This document shows positions 58,102 through 64,000 of a DNA stretch of 64,000 nt, in pieces. Below the pieces are notes generated by a model, which was not told the origin of the DNA, did no database searches, and saw only the letters and a list, made by a program, of their open reading frames with translations. Within the stretch, counting starts at the first letter, position 1. Each line of letters begins with the position of its first letter. The stretch spans positions 18,963-82,962 of the forward strand of contig URBY01000001.1 of the NCBI GenBank assembly GCA_900546245.1, in the 5' to 3' direction. The stretch is from an uncultured Mycoplasmatota bacterium (GTDB lineage: Bacteria; Bacillota_I; Bacilli_A; RF39; UBA660). The position numbers and the translations under genes were made by a program.

Positions 58102-58647
58102 CTACTCTTCAAAATCTATACTTGATGCTTTTAATGTTTTATTATAATCTTTTAACCAATCATATTTTACAATGTTTTTTGGTATTATTTTTATTTCTAA
58201 TGCTGTAATGTTTTCATTTATGTTTCCACTTATATTTCCATTACATGTCCAAGACAACCATTTATCTTTTTTATTATATGTTCTATAACAGATATCAAAT
58301 TTTTTATTCAAAGTATTAACATTCGCAAGTTTTAATCCCTTTAAATCTTTTTGATTATCATTTGGTTCATTTTCTATCCATTCATTATTTGAATATATAT
58401 TATAAACTACATATCCATTTGTTTTAGATTTTACCTTTACCTTAATATTTTTAATAGAATCATTATAATTACCACTAGTTATTCCATTTTTTGACCATTT
58501 ACTCCAACCATTATTTGTATATGTTTTATAGTAAATGCTTACTTTTTTGGTATTTTCCATACCATCATTTTTTGAATTTAAAATTGCTAATAAAGCAATA
58601 ATAAATATAGATACTGCAATTACAGATATAAATATTTTCTTTCTCAT
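58102..58647 (-). CDS. Membrane-anchored ChW-like repeat protein
   Basis: A 181-residue protein with an N-terminal helix (FISVIAVSIFIIALLAIL) and two repeats resembling clostridial hydrophobic-W modules. The first is VSIYYKTYTNNGWSKWSKNG with ITSGNYNDSIKNIKVKVKS, the second FDICYRTYNKKDKWLSWTCN with GNISGNINENITALEIKI. It is the first gene of the second surface locus, 10 bases ahead of the giant adhesin. ATG 58647 follows GAGGTG. Confidence 0.65.
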   Translation of the reverse strand: MRKKIFISVIAVSIFIIALLAILNSKNDGMENTKKVSIYYKTYTNNGWSKWSKNGITSGNYNDSIKNIKVKVKSKTNGYVVYNIYSNNEWIENEPNDNQKDLKGLKLANVNTLNKKFDICYRTYNKKDKWLSWTCNGNISGNINENITALEIKIIPKNIVKYDWLKDYNKTLKASSIDFEE

Positions 58648-58673
58648 TATAGGCACCTCTATTTTCTATACAT

Positions 58674-58702
58674 ATTGTACTAAAAATTAATGATTTTGTA
58701 AA
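58674..58702 (-). promoter_or_regulatory. Promoter of the second surface operon
   Basis: On the minus strand TTTACA and TACAAT with a 17-base spacer. Confidence 0.65.
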
Positions 58703-58707
58703 TGATA

Positions 58708-58736
58708 TTGTAAGAAAATGAGTTTTATGGTATCAT
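58708..58736 (+). promoter_or_regulatory. Promoter of the zinc-ribbon/DUF2752 genes
   Basis: TTGTAA and TATCAT with a 17-base spacer, back to back with the promoter at 58674-58702. Confidence 0.6.
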
Positions 58737-58758
58737 GAATTTAATGGAGGGAAAAAAT

Positions 58759-59136
58759 ATGTCTAAATTTTGTGTATATTGCGGAAATGAAATGGAAGAT
58801 AATGATAATGCATGTGGTAACTGTGGTAAACTTGTTAGTGATGAAAAAGTTACTATAGTAAACAATGTTGTAACACCTGTTAATCAAAAAACTGAAGATA
58901 CTGCTATCGCAGGTTTTGTTGTGTCCTTAGTTTCAATGTTATGTTGTGGTGGAACTTCAACTATAGGTTTAATTTTATCAATTATTGGACTTATTTTATG
59001 TAATAAAAATAATACAAAAGGTAAAGGTTTTGCTATCGCAGGAATTGTAATTAGTTCTATACTTTTCATATTATTAATAGTACTTTACTTTGTTGGTACT
59101 TTAACATCTGTGATAGATACTTATAGTAGTATATGA
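58759..59136 (+). CDS. Zinc-ribbon DUF4190-type membrane protein
   Basis: A 125-residue protein. The N-terminal zinc ribbon (FCVYCGNEMEDNDNACGNCG, two CxxC pairs) is joined by a linker to two membrane helices of DUF4190 type (AIAGFVVSLVSMLCCGGTST, then IAGIVISSILFILLIVLYFVG). ATG 58759 has GGAGGG upstream. It overlaps the next gene by 4 bases (ATGA). Confidence 0.85.
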   Translation: MSKFCVYCGNEMEDNDNACGNCGKLVSDEKVTIVNNVVTPVNQKTEDTAIAGFVVSLVSMLCCGGTSTIGLILSIIGLILCNKNNTKGKGFAIAGIVISSILFILLIVLYFVGTLTSVIDTYSSI

Positions 59137-59537
59137 TTAAAACATATATGAAAAGGTTAGAAAAAGTTATATTAATGATAACTTTTTTTATTATAGGTAT
59201 TATATTATTAATAAAATTATTAGAATTTATTAAATTTGATTGTATATATAGAAAGTTATTTAATATATATTGTCCAGGATGTGGAGTTACTAGAATGATA
59301 AAATCAATATTAAAATTCGATTTTTATCAAGCATTTAGATACAATCCATTATGTTTTATACTATTTATAATATCAATACCTTATTTTATATATAAAACTA
59401 TTATTTATATTAAAACTGGTAATATTAAACTTCCATCTTTAAAATTATTAATTATTATTATAGTAATACTTTTTATTTATATGGTTTTAAGAAATATACC
59501 AAAATTCGACTATTTAATTCCAACAAAAATAAATTAA
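59133..59537 (+). CDS. DUF2752 membrane protein
   Basis: A 134-residue protein with three hydrophobic helices and the DUF2752 signature IYCPGCGVTRMIKSI near residue 46, followed by FRYNPLCFI. Function unknown. It is translationally coupled to the zinc-ribbon gene upstream (ATGA overlap). Confidence 0.85.
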   Translation: MIKTYMKRLEKVILMITFFIIGIILLIKLLEFIKFDCIYRKLFNIYCPGCGVTRMIKSILKFDFYQAFRYNPLCFILFIISIPYFIYKTIIYIKTGNIKLPSLKLLIIIIVILFIYMVLRNIPKFDYLIPTKIN

Positions 59538-59592
59538 ACTATTTATTTATAAAACTATTTATGATATCATTGTAGTAACGGAGGTGTTAAAA

Positions 59593-59934
59593 ATGGCTAA
59601 GTTTTGTCCAAAATGTGGTACAGAAATAAAAGAAGGAGAAAATTTTTGCAGCAATTGTGGTAATGCAGAAAATAATTCTGAACAAGTAAATACTACTGTA
59701 ACAAATGTTAAACCAGTAGGAAAATCAAAAATGGCTGCAGGTTTACTTGGAATATTCCTTGGTGGTTGGGGAATTCATAATTTTTATTTAGGTTATACTG
59801 GTAAAGGTATTGCTCAAATATTTGTAACTCTATTCACTTGTGGATTTGGTGCTATTTGGGGACTTATTGAAGGTATTATGATTCTTACTGGAAGTATTAA
59901 TACTGATGCTGAAGGTAATCCATTAGTAGAATAA
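59593..59934 (+). CDS. Zinc-ribbon TM2-domain protein
   Basis: A 113-residue protein. A zinc ribbon (FCPKCGTEIKEGENFCSNCG) is followed by a TM2 domain of two helices (GLLGIFLGGWGIHNFYLGYTG, then TLFTCGFGAIWGLIEGIMIL). ATG 59593 has CGGAGGTG upstream. Confidence 0.88.
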   Translation: MAKFCPKCGTEIKEGENFCSNCGNAENNSEQVNTTVTNVKPVGKSKMAAGLLGIFLGGWGIHNFYLGYTGKGIAQIFVTLFTCGFGAIWGLIEGIMILTGSINTDAEGNPLVE

Positions 59935-59957
59935 AAATTGGTTAATCCAATTTTTTT
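59935..59957 (+). terminator. Terminator of the TM2 gene
   Basis: AAATTGG and CCAATTT form the stem, followed by a T run. Confidence 0.75.
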
Positions 59958-59965
59958 ATTTTATA

Positions 59966-59997
59966 AAAAAAGGGTACACATAATTGTGTATCCTTTT
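59966..59997 (-). terminator. Terminator of the DGR cassette
   Basis: AAAAGGATACACA and TGTGTACCCTTTT arms with a T run on the minus strand, downstream of the VR1 target gene. Confidence 0.7.
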
Positions 59998-60040
59998 AAA
60001 ATTCATCACCAGATGATTTGTATAAATTATCTTCTTTTCT

Positions 60041-61186
60041 TTAATATTCTATATTAGATTTTAGAACTTCGATGGCAGGACGAACACCATAGCCTCCAGC
60101 ATTGTAAGCAGCGTCGTGGTCGACATAACGGTAGTTGCCGCGCACAAGCCAAGCATAGCCATAATTACCAGAAAGAGGGTTCTCTAACCACCATGCCCAC
60201 GCTGCATTACTACCATTTGAATACTTTGTATTCTCAAACAAATAATTAAAATTATCTAACTCTCCTACTTGCCATGTTGGTATATTGCTTATTCCTGTTG
60301 CTTTTCTTACTTCTTGTATTGTAAGTAATCTTGCTGCTTTTCCTGCATAACTAAAACTATCTGGTAATGTCCCTCCGGTTGTTGTTTTTGTTCCATTTTC
60401 TGTAACTATGTTTCTTACACTACTTGTTAAGCTTACATTTCTCCATTCACTTGTACTTGGTAACTCTTCTATTGCTGTTCTTGGTCCATGCCAGTTTTCG
60501 TTACTTGCATCATATGCTGCCAATTTGCTATTACTTGGTTTTCCTTTTGATACATTATTATAGTATATTAATACTGCTGTATTATCATCCATATCTGTTA
60601 CATAATAAAATCTTTCTGTATTTTCATCATATGTTCCATCTCCATTTACGTCACAGTCAAAAGCATCACCGGATTTTAATTTACCTTGTGGAATTGTTCC
60701 ATATGTTATTGTATCTCCTGTATTATAATCTTTTGAGCCACTGCAATATTCTGTTTCATCTGTTTGAGTGCATTTTTCTGTATGTAATGTTCCTTTTTTT
60801 GCTTTCTTACATACTATCTTGTTAATATACTGTCCATCAAAATTAAGCGTATCATCAGAAAATGTACCATTACAATATTTAATTATTCCTGTTATATTTT
60901 CTTTATTTTTTAATTGTAATTCTTTTGCATTACCATTTTCCTGATCATCAAAATCGAACGTATAACATCCACTTTCATCACTAGTAAAATTTGTTCCCAT
61001 TATACTTCCAGATGTAACTTGTGTTTTAATCGCATCCTTTACTAGTTTAATACTGCTTTCTGCAGCACTCTTTCTACTATTTTCTATTACATTTAATATC
61101 TTTGGTACTGCAACTACCATTAGTATTGCAAGCAAGACTATTACCGCTAATAATTCTATTAATGTAAATCCTTTTTCTTTTTTCAT
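60041..61186 (-). CDS. DGR target protein 1 with prepilin N-terminus
   Basis: A 381-residue protein. The N-terminus (KKEKGFTLIELLAVIVLL) is a type IV prepilin/pseudopilin signal, so a prepilin peptidase would cut after the Gly before Phe and the subunit would assemble or sit in the membrane. The middle has a Ca-loop-like DVNGDGTYDENTE. The C-terminal third is a lectin/FGE-like domain containing NAAWAWWLENP, the variable segment (last 50 residues), and the invariant core GVRPAIEVL. Residues encoded by TR adenines are Leu, Arg, Tyr, Asp and His here. It has its own promoter at 61242-61271. Confidence 0.9.
   Translation of the reverse strand: MKKEKGFTLIELLAVIVLLAILMVVAVPKILNVIENSRKSAAESSIKLVKDAIKTQVTSGSIMGTNFTSDESGCYTFDFDDQENGNAKELQLKNKENITGIIKYCNGTFSDDTLNFDGQYINKIVCKKAKKGTLHTEKCTQTDETEYCSGSKDYNTGDTITYGTIPQGKLKSGDAFDCDVNGDGTYDENTERFYYVTDMDDNTAVLIYYNNVSKGKPSNSKLAAYDASNENWHGPRTAIEELPSTSEWRNVSLTSSVRNIVTENGTKTTTGGTLPDSFSYAGKAARLLTIQEVRKATGISNIPTWQVGELDNFNYLFENTKYSNGSNAAWAWWLENPLSGNYGYAWLVRGNYRYVDHDAAYNAGGYGVRPAIEVLKSNIEY
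60073..60179 (-). repeat. Variable repeat VR1
   Basis: A 107-base match to the TR. It differs at 21 positions, of which 15 are adenines in the TR coding strand. The six others (for example TCT to TAT and TCG to TAC) are not explained by adenine mutagenesis from this TR. Confidence 0.93.
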
Positions 61187-61241
61187 ATTCTATCCCCTAC
61201 CTGTTATTTGACACAAAAAAAGAGCCTCTATTCTATAAAAT

Positions 61242-61271
61242 AGTTTACCACCTTTCATCAACATTTGACAA
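61242..61271 (-). promoter_or_regulatory. Promoter of the VR1 target gene
   Basis: On the minus strand TTGTCA and TAAACT with an 18-base spacer, between the RT gene and the target. Confidence 0.5.
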
Positions 61272-61333
61272 GTATTTTTTTAATCTAGTGTAAACTACTT
61301 AAATGATGAATATTTTCAATTAATTATTGATTT

Positions 61334-62458
61334 TTATCTATAAAAAGGGTATTTTTCATTAATAAAATTAATTAGTGCATTACAATTACCCCACTTTAAA
61401 TGACCTATATAACTTTGATAAACATCATAATCAAATTTTTTCATTTTCTTTTTAAATCTTTTTTTACAATCATTTCTTAGTTTTAAAATTATTTTATCGT
61501 TTTTTATATAAAATCTAAACCCTAGAAAGTCTATGCCAGTTTTAATATTATTAATTTTTGTTTTTTTGGGATTTAATTTTAATTTATATAAATTTAAGAT
61601 TTTTTCTATTTCTTTTAAACAGTATTTTAAATATTCTTTGTCATTATGAAGTAGTATTCCATCATCCATGTATCTTATATAATACTTTATTTTTAATTTT
61701 TCCTTTATATAATGATCTAGTTCGTTTAAATAAGTAACCGCAAGTATTTGGCTTGTCATATTCCCAATAGGAAGACCTTTTCCATTTTTATAATATGGAA
61801 TATTGTTTATTTCTTTAATTTTAATTTCTTTTTCATTTTCTGATATATTTAATTTATTAATTCTTTCTATTTCACCATTTTTTAAATTATTTATTTCATT
61901 ATTAACATATTCTCTATTAGTTGAATCTATAATATTATTTATAATATTGATCACCTTTTTATCCTTTATTTTTTTATTTATTAATTTCTTAACAATCTCA
62001 TGATCAATATTATAAAAATATTTACTTATATCAAATTTTAAATAATAAAAAGTATCATATTTTATTTTCATTTCATTTAAATACTTCTTTGTTAATTTTA
62101 TTCCATAATGCGTACCCTTATTTAACCTAGTTGCTATATTAAAATCAACAAGAGTTTTATCAAACACGTCAATCAAAAAATATTTTGCAATTAAATGATT
62201 AATTACTTTATCAGTTATATTTTGACTCATTATAATTCTGATTTTTGGTTCTCGAACTAAAAAAATATTATATTTTCCGGGAATATAATTACCTTTTTCT
62301 ATTATATTTTTTATATTGATAATATTAATACTATAATAATCATTAAATTTTTCTATTTTTTGTTTGTTCTTCGTATTTTTGGAAACAACATTATCATACA
62401 TATCAATAATTATATCTATATCATTAATTTTATCATAAAGATTATTTATTTTCTTCAT
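61334..62458 (-). CDS. DGR reverse transcriptase
   Basis: A 374-residue retroelement RT. The DGR-specific motif IGNMTSQ is at residues 231-237, where other bacterial RTs have QGxxxSP. The catalytic YMDD is at 263-266, motif A-like FDISKYF at 142-148, and the thumb-region LKLNPKKTKI and FLGFRFY follow. It makes adenine-mutagenised cDNA from TR RNA. Its start overlaps the Avd-like gene by 17 bases. The protein is very Lys/Ile/Asn rich, as expected for this genome. Confidence 0.97.
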   Translation of the reverse strand: MKKINNLYDKINDIDIIIDMYDNVVSKNTKNKQKIEKFNDYYSINIINIKNIIEKGNYIPGKYNIFLVREPKIRIIMSQNITDKVINHLIAKYFLIDVFDKTLVDFNIATRLNKGTHYGIKLTKKYLNEMKIKYDTFYYLKFDISKYFYNIDHEIVKKLINKKIKDKKVINIINNIIDSTNREYVNNEINNLKNGEIERINKLNISENEKEIKIKEINNIPYYKNGKGLPIGNMTSQILAVTYLNELDHYIKEKLKIKYYIRYMDDGILLHNDKEYLKYCLKEIEKILNLYKLKLNPKKTKINNIKTGIDFLGFRFYIKNDKIILKLRNDCKKRFKKKMKKFDYDVYQSYIGHLKWGNCNALINFINEKYPFYR

Positions 62459-62768
62459 TAATCCATCCTATAATCATTTTTGTAAGTTCAAGTAAATAAT
62501 TAGAAACAACTTCATATTTTCTTTTAGTAATAATATCATATTTATAGCTGAGTTTTAAATAATAATCTAACATTTTAATTTTAGGTATGATTAATTTTTT
62601 TTCATCTTTATTAATGTTACCAATATAAATATTTTGAAGTATATCAAAACATGTACATGAAATATTTGATTTTAAATCTAAATATCTATGTGGATAATTA
62701 TCTGTAATTTTAAGTATATATTCTATTGTTTTTTTATATTTAGAGGCAATTAATAACTTATCATTCAT
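62442..62768 (-). CDS. Avd-like four-helix-bundle DGR accessory protein
   Basis: A 108-residue all-helical basic protein (YKKTIEYILKITDNYPHRYL, then KIKMLDYYLKLSYKYDIITK and a C-terminal LLELTKMIIGW helix). This is the Avd/23S rRNA intervening-protein fold. In known DGRs Avd forms a pentameric barrel that binds RT and TR RNA. Gene order and overlap with both the RT and the MutS-like gene (4 bases) support this. Confidence 0.85.
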   Translation of the reverse strand: MNDKLLIASKYKKTIEYILKITDNYPHRYLDLKSNISCTCFDILQNIYIGNINKDEKKLIIPKIKMLDYYLKLSYKYDIITKRKYEVVSNYLLELTKMIIGWINEENK

Positions 62769-63181
62769 ATTAAATTCTCTATTTCAATTAAAATTTTTTC
62801 AATATTATTATTTAGAATATTCTCTTGAAGTTTCTTATAAATTAATTCTATTTTCATACTAATATACATAAGTTTATTTATATCAACAATATATTCTAAA
62901 TATCTATTTTTATTTGTTTTATACTTATCTACTACAGAATTATCTTCTATTATAATATAATTAATTTTATTTTTCTCTAAAGTATTTAAAACTTTAGTAA
63001 GAGAACTACTTGGAAAACCTACTACATAATTACTACCATTATTTTTTATTTTATATGAAAATAAAGAATACATAATACTTATATCATCATTGAAACATTC
63101 ATAGAATATTCCTGATTTTAACAGTACTACATATTCTTTATATTTTATTTTGTAATTATTGTAGGTATCTATTAACTTCAT
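62765..63181 (-). CDS. MutS domain I-like DGR accessory protein
   Basis: A 138-residue protein whose first 95 residues read like the mismatch-recognition domain of MutS: KIKYKEYVVLLKSGIFYECF, then DDISIMYSLFSYKI, YVVGFPSSSLTKVLNTLEKN and NYIIIED. A helical tail (about 100-138) follows. It has no ATPase domain. I recall MutS-like accessory genes reported in surveys of DGRs. AGGAGG precedes the ATG. It lies directly downstream of the TR. Confidence 0.8.
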   Translation of the reverse strand: MKLIDTYNNYKIKYKEYVVLLKSGIFYECFNDDISIMYSLFSYKIKNNGSNYVVGFPSSSLTKVLNTLEKNKINYIIIEDNSVVDKYKTNKNRYLEYIVDINKLMYISMKIELIYKKLQENILNNNIEKILIEIENLI

Positions 63182-63360
63182 AAATACCTCCTAGTCATAG
63201 TTTATAGAGAAAACGCACTTTCAAAAATTTTTACTAACACATTTTCTCATCTATAACATATTTTTCATTATTTTAATGAGGAATATTTCTTATTTTCTTT
63301 AGCTTTACATTTATAACCGAATAAAATATTTGTACATAAATTCCTAGTTTTAAAGAAAGT
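63182..63360 (-). ncRNA. TR-to-accessory-gene spacer RNA
   Basis: This 179-base segment has no ORF. It contains a hairpin at 63207-63248 (GAGAAAA/TTTTCTC). In the studied phage BPP-1 DGR, the RNA just downstream of the TR is needed for cDNA priming; this is the equivalent position. Confidence 0.45.
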
Positions 63361-63467
63361 TGGCAGGACGAACACCATTGTCTCCAGCATTCGAAACAGT
63401 GTTGTTGTTCACGTTACGGTTGTTGCCGTTCACATTCCAAGCATTGTCAGAATTACCAGAATGAGGG
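63361..63467 (-). repeat. DGR template repeat (TR)
   Basis: 107 bases, with about 30 adenines on the transcribed strand, mostly in AAC/AAT codons. Its virtual translation is HSGNSDNAWNVNGNNRNVNN then NTVSNAGDNGVRP, Asn-rich exactly where the VRs vary. The unit ends with GTTCGTCCTGCCA, shared by both VRs apart from one base in VR2. Confidence 0.97.
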
Positions 63468-63542
63468 AATCCAAAAGAGAAAAGACATCATCACTTTTTC
63501 AGAAATATCCCTATATCATTTATATATTATAAATAATACCTC

Positions 63543-63644
63543 ATTTAGCGGCCTTGCCTACCACGGTATTTGATAAATCAAAACCTGCGGCAGTCAAGAC
63601 ATTTTTCTTACACTTATTTTTTTATCTTTCTTTAGTCTACTCAT
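63543..63644 (-). CDS. Small ORF between VR2 and TR
   Basis: A 33-residue basic peptide (starts MSRLKKDKKISVRKN, then LTAAGFDLSNTVVGKAAK). It starts 6 bases after the stop of the VR2 target gene, so it could be translated by re-initiation; no ribosome site of its own is visible. Its 3' half is much more GC-rich than the surroundings and folds into a long hairpin (CTGCCGC pairing with GTGGTAG around TTTGAT/ATCAAA). It may instead be part of a structured TR RNA leader. Confidence 0.4.
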
Positions 63645-63650
63645 ATTCTA

Positions 63651-64000
63651 TCAATATGAGATATTAGATTTTAGAACTTCAATGGCAGGACGAATACCAT
63701 TGCCTCCAGCATTCGAAACAGCGCTGTGGAGCACGTCACGGTCGCCGCCGCGCACATACCAAGCATTGTCAGAATAACCAGAATGAGGGTTCTCTAACCA
63801 CCATGCCCACGCTGCATTACTACCATTTGAATACTTTGTATTCTCAAACAAATAATTAAAATTATCTAACTCTCCTACTTGCCATGTTGGTATATTGCTT
63901 ATTCCTGTTGCTTTTCTTACTTCTTGTATTGTAAGTAATCTTGCTGCTTTTCCTGCATAACTAAAACTATCTGGTAATGTCCCTCCGGTTGTTGTTTTTG
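63651..64000 (-). CDS. DGR target protein 2, N-terminus beyond the window
   Basis: The C-terminal 116 residues of a second target are visible; the frame is open to the window edge. From 63790 to 64000 the DNA is identical to 60180-60390 of target 1, so this is a very recent copy. In the VR the protein reads HSGYSDNAWYVRGGDRDVLH then SAVSNAGGNGIRP, versus a different set in target 1. The end IEVLKSNISY matches target 1 (SNIEY). The stop is TGA. Confidence 0.92.
   Translation of the reverse strand, partial: KTTTGGTLPDSFSYAGKAARLLTIQEVRKATGISNIPTWQVGELDNFNYLFENTKYSNGSNAAWAWWLENPHSGYSDNAWYVRGGDRDVLHSAVSNAGGNGIRPAIEVLKSNISY
63683..63789 (-). repeat. Variable repeat VR2
   Basis: A 107-base match to the TR with 15 differences, of which 14 are at TR adenines (for example AAC to CGC, GGC, GAC, CTC, CAC and AGC). 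The one other change turns GTT to ATT. Confidence 0.96.

Larger units (their letters stand above)
60041..64000 (-). mobile_element. Diversity-generating retroelement cassette
   Basis: In transcription order it contains the VR2 target (partial), a small ORF, the TR, a MutS-like accessory gene, an Avd-like accessory gene, the reverse transcriptase and the VR1 target. DGRs copy TR RNA into cDNA with errors at adenines and insert it into a VR, changing a receptor-binding surface. The element continues beyond the window. TR and VRs are visibly more GC-rich than the surroundings, which suggests acquisition from elsewhere. Confidence 0.92.

Noticed and set aside
60424..60825. Plus-strand open frame inside the VR1 target gene
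   Set aside because: Leu/His/Tyr-rich antisense shadow of a well-supported gene, with no start signals.
63361..63467. TR as a simple degenerate fragment of the target gene
   Set aside because: Differences to VR2 fall almost only on adenines of one strand, and the TR is Asn-codon rich with no flanking homology to the gene, so it is a template and not decay.

Overview
The window is very AT-rich, densely coded DNA from a walled, low-GC member of the Bacillota. Gene content points to a Mollicutes-related gut lineage of the RF39 kind: WhiA, Lgt, RmuC, UvrA/UvrB and UppP, D-Ala-D-Ala carboxypeptidase and SpoIID-type wall enzymes, huge Cna-B surface proteins, and strong AGGAGG ribosome sites. The lineage is inferred from gene content only. 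TAA, TAG and TGA all end genes here, so the code looks standard. There is no rRNA, CRISPR array or transposase.

Layout. 0-3 kb: a coiled-coil ORF, a P-loop NTPase gene broken by one TAG, tRNA-His and a SpoIID-like enzyme. 2.4-12.5 kb (minus strand): RluB, DacF-type carboxypeptidase, a lipoprotein and a first giant surface-protein pair (SdrD-B-like plus thioester/Cna-B). 12.6-15.4 kb: UppP, RmuC, a TVP38-like protein and a rhodanese. 15.5-29.1 kb: a Fic protein inside direct repeats, then a type IV secretion operon (VirD4, three-domain wall hydrolase, split VirB4, PrgI, VirB6-like, two VirB2-like proteins) with no relaxase. 29-36.9 kb: membrane protein, HtrA, Abi, ORF6N protein with an ORF6N remnant, and the whiA/trxB-like/lgt operon. 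36.9-37.7 kb: a two-copy type I toxin-antitoxin locus. 37.7-47.4 kb: Fic-like protein, uvrA, cysteine-protease-like protein, amidase, Fic, uvrB. 47.4-58.7 kb: second giant surface-protein locus. 58.7-60 kb: zinc-ribbon/TM2/DUF2752 membrane proteins.

The most striking system is a diversity-generating retroelement (DGR) filling 60.0-64.0 kb, all on the minus strand. In transcription order it has a truncated target gene (VR2), a small ORF or structured RNA, an adenine-rich template repeat (TR), a MutS-domain-I-like protein, an Avd-like helical bundle protein, a DGR-type reverse transcriptase (IGNMTSQ, YMDD), and a complete target gene (VR1). Against the TR, VR2 differs at 15 positions, 14 of them template adenines; VR1 differs at 21, 15 of them adenines. 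The VR1 target has a type IV prepilin N-terminus and a C-terminal lectin/FGE-like variable domain, so the system probably diversifies a pilin-displayed binding surface.

The second candidate is the locus at 37.1-37.7 kb. A 30-residue hydrophobic peptide has an mRNA whose predicted 5' and 3' ends are complementary, and a consensus antisense promoter opposes it. A degenerate copy upstream keeps its own antisense promoter. The toxin promoter shares a 12-base motif, in the same register to the -35 box, with the uvrA promoter. Other points of note are palindromes at the same place in two ORF6N sequences, an SGNH domain nested inside an M23 peptidase, and a shared C-terminal TGQ motif on both thioester surface proteins.
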